A DNA stretch of 64,000 nt from Papio anubis (taxonomy: Eukaryota > Chordata > Mammalia > Primates > Cercopithecidae), in the NCBI RefSeq assembly GCF_008728515.1, contig NC_044996.1:131162923-131226922 (forward strand), given 5' to 3'. The position numbers were made by a program, and so were the translations under genes. Below the pieces are notes generated by a model. It was not told where the DNA came from. It saw only the letters and a program-made list of their open reading frames with translations, and searched no databases. Below, piece after piece: positions 33,844-45,659 of this stretch (position 1 is its first letter; each line of letters opens with the position of its first letter).

Positions 33844-34559
33844 AGTGTGTTTTATCCCCTTAAAATATTTTATGTTTTAAATGAACACATTAAGTAAGTT
33901 ATGTGCTAATCTATTATGTCAGTTGTCCTCAATAAGAGCAAGTCCTAACCATGTCAACGAGGAACTGTTTTTATGCACCTAGTGGTACTTACTTAAAATA
34001 CGCAAAGGAATAATTAACCCTTATATTAGATGTATATTTTTTGTAATAATATATTAAAAGGAAACTCTATTTACTTCAGTTTGGATTGAGAGACTGAAGA
34101 ACAAAACAAAACTTGGTAAAATTTCCCACATTCCAGACTTAGGAGCTAGGCTACTTTTGCAGGACTTAAAGAGGAGGAATCTGAAATTCTCAGTGAGTTT
34201 TATTCTCTCAGAGATCTTGACCATCAGGTATTGGTGTTATACTTCTGATTTTGTCTTCACAAGTTAATTTATCATTCCTGGAAATGTAATATGTAACCCA
34301 GTCAGTTTTAATCAGGTGTGTACATCGGAATCAACTATGGAGTGATTTGGTTTGGTTGCTCTGCATAGAGAGCCAGACATCTATTTGTCTTTTGAGAAAA
34401 TACCACACTAGCTCTGAAATCAACTTCAGTAGAGAACCACCACCTTAATCCAATGGAATGAAACTCTAATTGCAGTTTTTCTGGGAATATATGAAAGAGG
34501 ATGTCTTCATAGCATTTCTCAAATTATACAGTGTCATCTATTACCGTTATCAAATGGAC
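33844..34559. other. Unique sequence, nothing recognised
   Basis: AT-rich. A patch near 34310-34345 vaguely resembles a hAT MER end, but is too weak to call. Confidence 0.4.
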
Positions 34560-34965
34560 AAGAGGTTGTGGTGGATGGTTAAATAATGGCCTCCAATGAA
34601 TCACATCTCCCAGAAGTCTTGCCCTATGTAATACTCTTCCATATAGACTCTGGACTTGCCCATGTGCCTTGATTCGGTCAATAGAACACCAGCAGATATG
34701 ATTCAAGCAGAGGTTTGATACGTGGTTGTGCATTGGGGTTTGCCCTCCTAGAACCCCGAGACCCTACTATGGAGAAGCTGCCACGAAAGACTATGTGAAG
34801 AGAGAGGCCCAGCTATCCAAGCAGAGCCACCAGTTGACTGCTGTCAGCTCAAGTGAGAGCAATAGCCAACCCACAGAATTGTGAGGAGTAATAAGTCATT
34901 GCTGTTCAAAGCCATCTTATTTCGGGATGGTTTGTTATGCAGCAAATGGATAACTGAAAACCAAT
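34560..34965 (+). mobile_element. ERVL-class LTR (MLT/LTR16-like)
   Basis: 'ggcctccaatgaatcacatc', 'tggacttgcccatgtgcctt', 'agcagaggtttgatacgtgg', 'agagaggcccagctatccaa' and the end 'gttatgcagcaaatggataa' follow the consensus of old mammalian ERVL-type LTRs in order. Probably solo. Family name uncertain. Confidence 0.7.
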
Positions 34966-35777
34966 GTAGGAAAATTTTTCACTACATCCTTTCCAAGAAG
35001 GAACTAACAAGCAAATAAAGAAAGATGTCAGTTTTAATATTGATCTTAGAGAAGAAACATAAGGTACCTGAACTTTGAGTAAATTTATAACTCTGCATAA
35101 TGGATTCCCAAAGAATCAATGAACAAAAGACACACAGACACACACACACAACTCTCATTCAGGGATTTTCCTTAGTTTCAACTTTTTAGTGGCTATACAA
35201 GTCTCCAACTTCCAGCCTTGTATAAGATCATACAAAATTTCCGTCTTGAATGTTTTTAGTATAAAAAGGCTCCCAAATCTAATTGAACATGTGTGTGGGT
35301 GTGTGTGCAAACATTCACAGAGGTCAAGTGATTTACTAAGGCCACTTAACTAATTAACAGTAGAACTGTTTGTATCTCAAGTCTGATAATTTTAAATTAA
35401 ACCTTCCCTCTAACAGTCATGCTTCTTAAACTGCTATATATATATTTTCAAAGATATTCGGGCAGAGTACAAAGGGATATGGAAAACCACAGGAAAACCA
35501 TGGTATATTTTTCTAGTATGTTAATTTGATTTCATGAAATTTAATTTCTAAAATTATTTTAAATTAAGCTAATATAAATATATTGTGTGAATGTAGTACT
35601 CATAGAAGTTTGAATTCACAAAATAATAAGTGCTCTAGTTCTCTGAGAGCAGAATATTGTTTTGGCCACAGTTGGTACTTTGGTGGAATATTTTAGAAGC
35701 AATACATTAAGCTGATATTCCTCTGCCTCTGGTGATCTCTTATCATCAAGGAAAATAAAAGAATGCCATGAGGAGAG
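34966..35777. other. Unique AT-rich sequence
   Basis: Only a short CA run near 35130-35151 and a TATATA patch stand out. No gene supported. Confidence 0.4.
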
Positions 35778-36152
35778 TGTTGGGGTCCGTGCCGGGGGTG
35801 GTGGAGAATGAAAGAACACACAAAAGACAAAGACACACAGAGAACATGGCGGCCGCGCTCAGAGCCTCCGCCTCACTTTATTTATACCCCATAAACCCCA
35901 CGTCAGCAGAAAGAATGCAATGCAAAACAAACTTTCTTTTCCCAGATGTAACCTTCTACTCAGTTCCTTGTTTCTATGCTCTTCCTTATCTGCCCGCCTT
36001 CTTGGCGCCTACGGGAGTTCATTAAAAGTTCAATTGGAGATGCTGTCCTTGAGCCCTATCTATTCCCAGCATACTGTTTTCAAAGGCCCCTGCAGAGAGA
36101 CATTGGAATTGTGAGCTTTTCCTTTACAAGTCACTTTTCCATGAAGCATGCA
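35778..36152 (-). mobile_element. ERVK (HML)-type LTR, minus strand
   Basis: On the minus strand it ends '...CACCCCCGGCACGGACCCC' + 'AACA', the 3' end wording of HML-group LTRs such as LTR14-type. An overlapping TATAAATAAA signal is at 35877-35886 (complement), followed by a CpG-rich leader with a NotI site (35849-35856) and a YY1-type motif GCCGCCATGTT. The left edge (TG at 35778) is sharp. The right edge near 36152 is approximate and I could not confirm a 6-bp duplication. No internal viral genes adjoin, so likely solo. Confidence 0.7.
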
Positions 36153-36274
36153 TGGAGGGGAGGGAAGTGAAGACACAAAACAGTTGGATAATCTATGAGC
36201 AACACCTTGTATCAGAAATCATAAGTCACCACCTATTAAATACCCAAATTTGTACAAAGCACCCAAAAGAGATC
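36153..36274. other. Short unique spacer
   Basis: Nothing recognised. Confidence 0.4.
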
Positions 36275-36360
36275 AGTGGTTTTCACACCTAGAGATTCTG
36301 ATGTAATTAGACTTGGGTGGGACATAAACAGCCGTAATTTTTCAAAGCCCCCCTGCCAAG
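36275..36360 (+). mobile_element. hAT-type MER relic
   Basis: 'atcagtggttttcacacct' + 'agagattctgatgtaattag' + 'acttgggtgggacataaaca' matches MER5-group ends with an internal loss. Confidence 0.55.
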
Positions 36361-36748
36361 TCTTTTTCTTACCAGAGGGCACCATTTTTGTGATTATGCT
36401 AGATACTGAAATTAAGAGACCTTCAGTTCATTTGTTGTCTTAACTAGGGTTCGCAATATTATCCAGATTTATTTTAAAATTCTTCAAGTCTTGAGAACAC
36501 ACAAGGTGATAGGGGAAGATGTAGTCTCTTTTTTGTTAAGAATGTCTTTATACTAATATCAGGTCAGATTTGAAAGTCAATAAGTTTATTTTTTATGACC
36601 TGTCTTAAATATCAGCTATATTTTGAAACTGCCCAGATTGTCAGTTTCTCAATTCTGTTTTGTATAATGCCTTCAATGTTATCTCTCTAATAAACACACA
36701 TTGTATAGTGACTGCCCTTCTCACAAATGAGAAATGGCTGTCTATTTA

Positions 36749-37054
36749 TTAAGAATGTCTCAAACTTCTTGGTCCAAAGTTCATAAGGGTCAAAATATTC
36801 TTCAAATCAAATTCCAGTGGCCCAACATACCAGTCTTCTGTTGTTAGTTCTAAACTATGGACCTTACTTCCACTATCCATGGCTTTATACAAATTTTCCT
36901 TCTTTCCCTTCTCTTGCTTCTCATGCTTCAAAGACCTAGGCAATGCCACCATCTCCGTGAAAACATCTATGACACTAATGAGAATGAATAGTTCTCCTAC
37001 CTTCCCAGTATTGATTTGCACCACAATTAGCATTTGCTTCACTACGATTTTCAT
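36749..37054 (-). other. Unrecognised 101-codon open frame
   Basis: The minus-strand frame runs from ATG at 37054 to a stop at 36749, with AATAAA-like text just after it (36742-36750 complement). The protein has a hydrophobic stretch (VGELFILISVIDVFTEMVAL), a charged middle (KHEKQEKGKKE) and an acidic end; no domain that I recognise. Not in a repeat that I can name. No splice or retrocopy signals confirmed. Chance ORF is the default; a decayed unknown repeat or retrocopy is possible. Confidence 0.2.
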
Positions 37055-37124
37055 TATAGGTATCTGAGTCTGCCTTTCCCACTAGAGGATAACAAGAGCA
37101 AGAAAAATAAAAAGACAATGAACA

Positions 37125-37365
37125 AGAATGTTTACTGGCCACTTATTTTTTGTCAATTACTAAGCTAAGTGCTTTCCATATTTCATACTTTTAATTCTCA
37201 CAACAACCCTACAAGAGAGGTTCTATCATTAACTCCATTTTACAGATGTAGAACCAAAGGCTAAGAGAGTTTAAACAACTCACTTAAAGTCAAACAAACA
37301 AGGATATTACAGCTGTAATTCAGATCTGTCTTAGATTAGGATCCAAACTTTTAGCCACTGTGTTA
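37125..37365 (-). mobile_element. MIR SINE
   Basis: Nearly complete reversed MIR: 'ctaagctaagtgctttccat', 'attctcacaacaaccctaca', 'tccattttacagatgtagaa' and 'cagctgtaattcagatctg'. Confidence 0.85.
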
Positions 37366-38285
37366 GCCTACTTGTAGTCAGAGACAGTATGTAATTATTT
37401 GTGTATCCATCACCATCTCACAAAATCTAAGATAATTCTTTAGTCATAGGAACTCTAAAAGGTTTATCAAATTGTAGATTTTAAAAGAGGTAAAATTTAC
37501 TCCATGGTAGCATAAAACACAACTTTTTATCACAAATTTATCACATGTGTTGTGTGTTTCATACAGTGTGTTATTCTGGTTGGCATGAGAATGACAGATG
37601 AATAAATTTTCAGTAAAGGTATATAATGGGCACAATGAAGTCTGGTGTGGGGGGGTATAGGGTCTTTGGAGACACTATTAGATGGTTTTGTATAAATTCT
37701 TCCTTCCCACAGGCCATATTTAGATAGGAGTTTAGTTAAATAGGCTAAGGGACCATGTATATTTATGAAGGACAAACAGTGGGGTCATCCTCTGTTTGGA
37801 AAACTCAATTATCCATGTTTAATGTTACCCCCATGAGTACAACAAGCTGACCCTAATTGGAATTGCTAAGATTTCCACATTGGCATTCAAAACATGCTGG
37901 GTGTATAAAATGTCTACCATCACTCTGAGGGAATCAAACTCAGTAGAGAAAATTTACTAGATACTGGACATATTGTGGTCCCTTCTGCATGAGGAGTTTG
38001 AATAATCCATCTGTCACTTATAGTCATGACAATGAACCATGACACCTATAAGTGCCAGATGTGCTAATTTAGGATGAGAGGTGTAATTACTACTGAATGC
38101 TGCCATGAGGAGGAACAGAGGACTTTAGAATAAGTTTTAGGAGCAGAAAATTATCTGAAATCAAGCTATTTACTGTGTTTGTGTTCACAAACAAACCACC
38201 TGAACAGAAGCAGAATTTACTTTTATGGCTCCTTAGTACCCTACAGCTAAATTCCCCTAAGACCACAGAAGTAAACTCTCTAGGT
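37366..38285. other. Unique sequence, nothing recognised
   Basis: No repeat or ORF supported; a run of G at 37650-37656 is the only oddity. Confidence 0.4.
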
Positions 38286-38608
38286 TAGTGATGTCCAATA
38301 CAATGGCCTCTAACCACATGAGACTTAGATATTTGGAATGTGGATAGTCTGAATGGAGATGCACCACAAGTATAATATACCAGATTTCAAAGACTTTGTA
38401 TGAAAAAACAATGTAAACTATCTCATTGTGTTTTATATTGATTATAAATTGAAATAATAATATTTTGACTGTATTGTGTTAAACTGTCAAAGTTACTTTA
38501 GCTTGTTTTTTACATTTTTTTTCATGTGAGTACTAGAATATTTAAATTTTCTATGTGGTTCACATTAGTTCACATTATATTTCTATTGAACAGCTATGGT
38601 CTAGATAA
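38286..38608 (+). mobile_element. MER-type DNA transposon (terminal 'gtccaata')
   Basis: Begins 'gtgatgtccaatacaatggc' + 'ctctaaccacatgagactta' and ends 'ttctattgaacagctatgg', an inverted-terminal pair (gtccaata / ctattgaac) typical of a common mammalian non-autonomous DNA transposon. Middle AT-rich. Family not named with certainty. Confidence 0.65.
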
Positions 38609-38830
38609 AAGGATCTGACTCCAGCATCATATTGCTTAGGTTTTAATCCTGGCTTCCTCACGTACTGGCTGTGTATCCTTGGGAAAATTACTGAGCTTCT
38701 CTGTGCCTCAAGTTTCTTCATCTTAAGTGGCAATAAGAATAATACTACCTCTTAAGGTTTCTAGGAGGATGAAATAAAATTGTGCATATGAAGTGCTCCA
38801 CGTTTGGCTCAGGGTGAAAGTTAAATAAAG
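38609..38830 (+). mobile_element. MIR SINE
   Basis: 'gttttaatcctggcttcctc', 'actggctgtgtatccttggg', 'cttctctgtgcctcaagttt' and 'aaggtttctaggaggatgaa' follow MIR in the sense direction almost end to end. Confidence 0.88.
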
Positions 38831-39279
38831 GTTAGGAAGTTTTAAGCTTTCAGGAGTAGCTTAGACACTGATTTTCCTTCTGTTCAGAACGCTTTAGCAG
38901 TTTCCCTTTGTCCACAAGACTCTAAGCACTTCAGCATGGCTAAACAGAGGTATCTACAGAAGCTGACCCCAGCCCAGCTCTCCAGTATCACATGACCCAC
39001 CTTGAAATTAAGCTCTTGCATCCACTGTAGCATCCTCAACACAGTATGTTCTCGGTTGCTTGTGCAGTTTTGATCTTGTTAGTTCTTCCTCACAGATCTT
39101 TTCTTGATCTCTTTCTCTGCCTGCAAAACTCCTAACATCTGGGGAGGAGTCACTTCCTTTGCAAAGCTTCTCCTGGTTCACACTCTCATGTAGCAGCCTT
39201 GAAAAGGTACACATTATTCAAATGTAACTTATATATATGTCTGTTATTGTAAATGTCAAACTGTATCATAGACATTCAC

Positions 39280-39412
39280 CAGCCAATCTCCCTCATTCAA
39301 GTGTGATTTTCTTGAGGGTAATAAGCACATTTTTCTTGTGTGTGTGCCCAGCACCTAGCACAGCTCTTGAAGCACAGTATATGTGCAGTAAAGATTTGCT
39401 GAACTCATAACA
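39280..39412 (+). mobile_element. L2 3' end
   Basis: 'ttcttgagggtaataagcac', 'cccagcacctagcacagctc' and 'tatgtgcagtaaagatttgc' + 'tgaact' match the sense 3' end of L2. Confidence 0.8.
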
Positions 39413-39529
39413 CAATCTTGAGCTGATCTTTTGGTGCAGAGGGCAATTCTCTGCTGGCATGGTTTATGGATTCCTGAATTTCCCTCTGTCTCCCTAACAT
39501 ATCTCATTTTGCTCTCCACATTTCCCAGC

Positions 39530-39865
39530 TACCATGCTCTTTGTGACTAACCCTAACCAATGCAACTTGAGTAGGAATGTTGTTCACCTCTAGTCCCAGG
39601 AAATTAAGAACAGGTTACCTGTCCAGTCCTCTTTCACTCTTAGGTCAACACACTTAGAAGCAAAGAACTTCAAGATGCCAGACTGCAAAATAAAAGTCAC
39701 TAATTTCTGGGTCAGCAATTGGGAGAAAGGCAGGCAGAAGAAGCCTCCTAGCCCACATTAGATTGTGCCCTGCATGAGGTGTTTGCCTTTGCTATGCCAG
39801 ACCACTGAATTTGGAGGTTTGTTACTACAGCAGAGCTTTGCATATCCTCACTAATAAACCCACTA
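39530..39865 (+). mobile_element. ERVL-class LTR relic (tentative)
   Basis: The right end 'gaatttggaggtttgttact' + 'acagcagagctttgcatatc' + 'ctcactaata' is the common end of old LTRs. The left part is weakly matched. Confidence 0.5.
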
Positions 39866-40994
39866 TGGTAAATATAATTAGAAAACATTTTTCCCCGTGA
39901 TATTCTTTCGATTGCAAATGCTCCTGAGACGAGGAATAACACATGAAACAAATCTGCTCTGATCACAGATTTTTCTCCTTCCCAGATAAATCCAATTAAC
40001 AGAAGATGTCTTAGAATTTAATGGGGGCAGAAAGAGGATCTCTGTGGGTAGAGGGTTGGGGAAAAAAGCAGGGATGGTAGTTTTGGTATGCAGGACACCA
40101 GAGACAGTCCTCACCTAATTCAATGGCTTAAAATTGTACCAAAGGAAAATAACTCATAACCCAAAAGGAATTAGTATGCACACACCAGGATTACTCAGAC
40201 ATGTGGTGCTGCCTCCTATTTTACTTTATGGTAGGTAAAGTTGAGCAGTTGTATAAATAGAAATGACTGGAGCCTTTACGTCTAATAGCAGAATTCATTT
40301 TTTATTTCTTTTTTGGCCTCTTGATAAAACTAAGGATAAAGCCTTTTTTAGAAAGCTTTTATTTTGGATCTGTTAGGCTGTTCTACTCTAAAATGTCATC
40401 AATATTCTTTAAGGTATCAAAACTAATTTTAGCAAAAAGCCCCAGGAGTTGACTGTTGCTGGTCTGATAATGGATATCAATTTTTCAAACTGAAAGCAAC
40501 TAAGAGCCTCTAAAAAAACCCATAAACCAACCAGACTTTCCTTCTTAAACAATGGGCTCTGTGCTTTTATCACTCACAGTTGTATCTCTTGTTATAAGCT
40601 ACAAGAGCTATAGCTGAACCATGGCAATGATATAATCCCTTTCATCTGGGACTTCTCACACTCCCCAATTCATTTGATCCTCTGGCCAGAGGAGGCTATA
40701 ACAAAACCAAATCAAGATTCAAATTTTGAATCCAACAAGCCATATTGACATATGTGTATGTACACCTGCATTTATGAGCTGTCTTTATTTTCTATGCCTT
40801 TCTATTTTATGCAAACTATTTTCCCAACATAGTTGTGTAGTAACAAATTTGGCCTTGCCCAAAGACAAGGTCTGGTCTTTGTCTTGTTTCTGGGGGGTGA
40901 TCTCTGGATGCTTGTAATATTATACCTTATAGGAGCATCTTTGTTTGTCTGTCACCTTGAATCATACTGTAACAACCTTGAATCAACCTGAGAC
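39866..40994. other. Unique sequence, nothing recognised
   Basis: No repeat or ORF supported. Confidence 0.4.
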
Positions 40995-41075
40995 AACTAA
41001 CTTGTAGAATATTGCAAGTCACTGAACTTCTCTGTGCCTCAGTTTCATCATCTATTATATTATAATACTGGATAG
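40995..41075 (+). mobile_element. MIR fragment
   Basis: 'gcaagtcactgaacttctct' + 'gtgcctcagtttcatcatct' is the conserved centre of MIR. Confidence 0.75.
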
Positions 41076-41089
41076 TTTAATAAAGTGAT

Positions 41090-41575
41090 TTAGAGTGGGG
41101 TCTGGTCACACCTGTATAGTGTTAAGGTGGAAGCTAGCCATCCCAGAAAGACCAACAATGTTAATTAAGTTGTGGGCTTTGGGTCATGTGGTATCAATTG
41201 ACCTGGAGATCAAGATCAACCATGTGGGCAATCACCCAATCAGCCATGCCTGCAATATAGAGCCCCAGGAAAAACCACCCACGACTCGGAGACTGGACAC
41301 TGAAGCTTGGGTGAGCTTCCCTGACTGGCAAAACTCTGTGCATATTGATACCTGGAAAGTAACATGTCCTAACTCCACGGGGAGAGGACAATGGAAGCTT
41401 TATGTTTGGAACACTCCTGAACTCTGCCCTCTGCACTTCTTTGCTTGGCTGATTTTAATGCGAATTCTTTCCCTTTGGCAAACCATAACTGTGAGTATAA
41501 TAGCTTTCAGTGAGTTCCGTGAGTTCTGCTAGTGAATTATCAAAACTGGATAGTGGTCTTAGGAAACTTCCCGAA
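41090..41575 (+). mobile_element. Old LTR (ERV class, family uncertain)
   Basis: 'gaagcttgggtgagcttccc', 'ggagaggacaatggaagctt', 'ttgcttggctgattttaatg' and 'gtgagtataatagctttcag' + 'tgagttccgtgagttctgct' + 'agtgaattatc' match the second half of an old mammalian LTR consensus. The 145-codon ORF at 41095-41532 lies wholly inside it and is taken as chance. Confidence 0.6.
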
Positions 41576-41603
41576 CATGCAGTTGGTGACATAAGTAACT
41601 TCA

Positions 41604-41903
41604 GGCCAGGCATGGTGGCTCACACCTGTAATCCCAGCACTTTGGGAGGCTGAGGCAGGTGGATCACTTGAGGTCAGGAGTTCGAGACCAGGCTGGCCAA
41701 TATGGTGAATCCCCGTCTCTACTAAAAATATGAAAATTAGCCATGCATGGTGGCACACACTTGTAATCCCAGCTACTTGGAAGGCTGAGGTGGGAGAATT
41801 GCTTGAACCTGGGAGGCAGAGGTTGCAATGAGCCAAGATTGTGTCACTGCACTCCAGCCTGGGCAACAGAGCGAGATTCCATCTCAAAGAGAAAAAAAAG
41901 AAA
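41604..41903 (+). mobile_element. AluS, plus strand
   Basis: Begins 'ggccaggcatggtggctcac', has both arms ('aggagttcgagaccaggctg', 'gggcaacagagcgagattcc') and a short A-rich tail 'agagaaaaaaaag'. I could not see a clear target duplication. Confidence 0.94.
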
Positions 41904-41934
41904 TGTTATAGTTTGTCCTAAACACCTGACAGTG

Positions 41935-42130
41935 GTAAAATATAATTGGCAAAGGATTTGGAGGCAGATAATCCAGGTTTAAAGTCAGGTTCTGTGACTT
42001 ACCAGTTGTGTGAATATGCAAAATTTATTTATTCTTTTTGTTCCTCAATGTCATCATTTATTAAACAATAATGTCTATACACAAAAGGACTGCTGCAAAA
42101 ATTAAGATCATGCATATGAAATGTTTAAAA
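41935..42130 (+). mobile_element. MIR SINE
   Basis: 'atccaggtttaaagtcaggt', 'tctgtgacttaccagttgtg' and the later 'ttcctcaatgtcatcattt' follow MIR in sense orientation; diverged. Confidence 0.7.
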
Positions 42131-42609
42131 ATTATAAAATTTTATATGTTAATTATACAAATGTGTCCTTTTTTGCCTCTGAAATTATTCCACGTGAAAC
42201 CATGCTCTCTAGCATCGTTTGTCACTATATCAAAACTATTTTTTCCTAAACATAAACTGTTTTCAAACTATTAGTGTTACTGGCAATATCTTTAATCCCA
42301 TATCTTATTTCAAACTTGTAATATACTTATAATAAAATAATACTAATCATATATTGCAATGATAGGGCACAAAACCCCAGCTATGATGAGATGAATAATC
42401 CAGTAAAATTGGGTATTCAGATTACAGACATTAGGGGGAAACCACAAAGCTGTTAAGAACATCTTAAACGTGTGTAGTTCTCTCCAGATTTAAAGTTTTT
42501 CAAGTATACATTTTTCCTATCCCCATAATTTGCTGAAATTGCCAGGAATTTACTATTACCTCATTTTGTAGCAATCTGAAACTGAAAGGGAGTACATGGA
42601 CCAATGTTT
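42131..42609. other. Unique AT-rich sequence
   Basis: Nothing recognised. Confidence 0.4.
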
Positions 42610-42725
42610 CAGTTATTAATTAAACAAATATTTGTTTGGCAATAACTGTTATTAATGCACTACCGTAGGAAATAAGCAGACAAAAACTTTGCTCTCGTTA
42701 AACTTACATTTTAGGGATTCTGACT
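42610..42725 (-). mobile_element. L2-like 3' fragment
   Basis: 'aaacaaatatttgtttggca', 'caaaaactttgctctcgtta' and 'aacttacattttaggg' resemble the reversed L2 end and what follows it. Confidence 0.5.
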
Positions 42726-43404
42726 TTGTAAGTTTGCCATGTAGCTAAACATCATAGAAGTGTCTGAGACAGATTTGAATGTGGCTTTTCTGGAAACTAG
42801 TTTAGTGCATTTTCTTTCCTATCATTAAGCTTTAACATATAGTTAAAATAGAGTTAATCTCCCTCCCACATGTTGGTTAGACCATACCTTTCATTTGTAG
42901 TTTAACTTACAAAATGTAAAACTGTCTCTTATGGTCATTTCTGAAAAGAAACGAACAAGTACAAAAAAGATTGGATATATTCACAAATCCCATCGTATAG
43001 TAAATTTTTAAAAATATAACTTTTTAAACTAAGGAAAACACCTATTGAATTGTTTTTGGTCCTAAATTAGCAGATATATATACAACCTTCCAAAGTTAGA
43101 AGTTTTTTAGAGATAAAGAAAAAAGAAAAATAAATGTGGAGTTATTGCTCATTTGGAACTAAATTAGGAACTTGGGAACTTGTGGTAATAAACCATTCAT
43201 TTGTCACATGGCATCATGCAAGGCTTTGTGGAGATATAAAAGTAATTAAGAAAATTATGGATTCTGATATTAATAACATTATAGTCTAGCCAAAGACATA
43301 TATTTTTCCAAATTATACATTCTTTTCAATTTTCTAAAATGCATTTAGTCTTTAGGTCTTCAACCAAATACATACATATCCAAATAATTAAAGTACAAAT
43401 TCAC
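42726..43404. other. Unique AT-rich sequence
   Basis: No supported feature. Weak L2-like words near 43210-43300. Confidence 0.35.
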
Positions 43405-43935
43405 CCTTTCAGCAATTTTTTATGGAGCATCTATTATGTGCCAGAAATGGTGCTGGGTACTAGGAATACAACAGTGTGTGAATCAGGAGTAGCCTCTACC
43501 TTCTTGAGTTCCATAGTGTAAAATAGTAAGTAAGACAGAAAATCCCCTACAAATGGAAGAAGAGTGCAGGAGTGAGCAGGTGAATGGGTTGAGGGTTGAG
43601 AGGAGATGGGTGTGGGGACGTGGTGTGAGGAGAAAGCAGTAAGTGTGAAGGTATAGAGGCACGAGTGCATTCAAGACAACTCAGAAGGGCGAAGCATAAA
43701 AGGCAAGGGGGAAATGTGAAGCAAAACAGGAAGGTTGTAGCCAGATCATGGAAGGCTTCATGAGTTGAGTTAAGGCATCTGACCTTTGTCGTAAGGGATT
43801 TAGGAACCATAAAAGAGTTTTAAAGAATGAGTGCTGTGACCATATTTGTGATTATGTAACTAGAGAATGAACTGTATTGGAGGGAATCAGAACTTCAGGG
43901 AGGGTACCAGTTAGGAGGCCACGACAGGCCCCATT

Positions 43936-43976
43936 CACACACACACACACACCCAAAAAGAAAAAAAAAAAAAAAA
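43936..43976 (+). repeat. (CA)n followed by an A-rich tract
   Basis: About nine CA units, then AAAAAG and A runs. It explains the Lys-rich shadow ORF. Confidence 0.9.
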
Positions 43977-44151
43977 GGAAAAAATATCATGACCTGAACC
44001 AGGATAGTTGGAGAGAAGATAAACTTGAGAGACATGTACGCAGAAAACTACACAGAACTTGAAAATCAATTGAATGAAAAGATGAAAAGCAAGGCCATTT
44101 CAGTTGGGTAGATGGTGGTTCCTTTACAGAAATACAAAACACTGGAAGAGA

Positions 44152-44155
<4 letters not shown>

Positions 44156-44184
<29 letters not shown>
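44156..44184 (+). repeat. (TG)n microsatellite
   Basis: About 14 TG units inside the L2 relic. Confidence 0.92.
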
Positions 44185-44300
44185 CTAAATTTGATGACTT
44201 AATTGTGGACTTAAATTTGAGACATCCATGGAGAGACAGAGATGATGAAATGACCAATGGAAGTATGCTAACTTGTAGCTCACATGAGATGCATTAAATT

Positions 44301-45026
44301 GTTTTCAAACTACCCAAAGAAAGTACTGTATCTAGTAAACAAACTAAAGTATTCCATATTCCTTCATCACTTGGGTTATTTGTTCTCTACCTTCTTCCTG
44401 TTCTGATAATTGATACAAATAATTAATCAAAATTAATAGGCAGTAGGAATATTCTCTTGGATGTGTATTTATTATTTTCCTTTCGTGAGTGTCAATGTGG
44501 ATTTAATGTCTTCCACAGACTCAACTGGTCCCAACTTAGTGTTGCCTACTTTTTGGTGTTTAATTTATACAAACCTGGCTGAGAGGAAACATTTTAAGGC
44601 CACCATCTCCAGACATTTAAAAATATATCCTTGCTTTTCCACAAGAGGAAATTCCAGGTTCATTCTGAGTTCTCTTTCGCCATAGAAATCAACATCTGGG
44701 TACCAGGGATAGCACATTGTATAATTTCACAAGAGAACTCAAAGCAGAGTGAGGTAACATAAGAACTTCAAACCACTGACATGGGGCAGAAAAAGTACCT
44801 TTTCTCCAAAGTCCAAGTATTCAGGTTTCTTTTTTACTTTGCTGTAACATGTTTATTAATCTATTTTAGGTATTCCTTCCAGTACTTTCTGGTATATCAT
44901 GCCATATTTTGTCACAACGAACAATGCTCTCAATTTATATTATCGCTCCATTTTTAGAAGTCTTTTTCTTCCTTTTGCTGAAGCATCATGGAATTGGCAG
45001 CAACGTATTAAAGTTTAGATCAAAGG
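44301..45026. other. Unique sequence, nothing recognised
   Basis: No supported repeat or ORF. Confidence 0.4.
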
Positions 45027-45217
45027 TAAGCAAACCACTGCCTATTAGCAAAATCCAGCCCATTTTCTGGTTCTTAAATACAATTTTATTGGAACACAAA
45101 CATGTGTATTTGTATACTGTCTAATGCTGCTTTGGCAGTATAATGCCAGAGTGGTTGTGATAGAGGCTGCATGACCTACAAAGCCTAAAATGTTTACTGT
45201 CTGGCCCTTTACAGAAA
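45027..45217 (+). mobile_element. MER-type DNA transposon relic
   Basis: 'aggtaagcaaaccactgcct', 'aaatccagcccattttctgg', 'caattttattggaacacaaa', 'gctgcatgacctacaaagcc' + 'taaaatgtttactgtctggc' + 'cctttacagaaaaaaaatgc' match in order a very common mammalian hAT-like MER element (tggcccgcaaagcc... consensus). Family name left open. Confidence 0.75.
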
Positions 45218-45531
45218 AAAAATGCCATTCTTTGATCGGAATGATCTCCCTTGTCTATACCTGTCGCTAACCAATTATCTGAAAGAGAAAAGGAAATCCC
45301 AACATTCTTCCAAGGGAACACCAAGGAATACAGAGACACAGGCTACCCAGTATTTCAGCGAGACTCCCATAAATCTGCCAGCAATATCAAGGAATGGGAC
45401 AATATAGATAATTGTAAACCTTAAACAGTTTTTCCCAAAGCTCTTCTTTAACTTTTTATTGTTATGAGTCCTAGCATCATAACTTATTATTTATCATGGG
45501 CATCTTAATGTTAAACTGCAACTTTTTAAAG
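45218..45531. other. Unique sequence, nothing recognised
   Basis: Ordinary non-coding DNA. Confidence 0.4.
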
Positions 45532-45533
45532 GC

Positions 45534-45580
<47 letters not shown>

Positions 45581-45588
45581 TATAAATA
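45532..45588 (+). repeat. (TA)n(CA)n compound microsatellite
   Basis: About 14 TA units then 12 CA units and a short TATA end; likely polymorphic in length. Confidence 0.95.
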
Positions 45589-45659
45589 AAATACTACTAC
45601 ATATTATATATAATACTATTAATAAAATTAATCATATGTCTGATTGATTCTATTCCAGT

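Larger units (their letters stand above)
43405..44300 (-). mobile_element. Long L2 relic
   Basis: Starts with the reversed L2 3' end ('atctattatgtgccagaaat') and runs on through L2 antisense words: 'ccagatcatggaaggcttca', 'gtaccagttaggaggccacg', 'ttggagagaagataaac' and 'aatttgagacatccatgg'. Two microsatellites expanded inside it. The RT end of another copy is at 48705. No coding capacity remains. Confidence 0.7.

Noticed and set aside
41095..41532. 145-codon ORF with few stops
   Set aside because: Coincides with an old LTR; no known domain.
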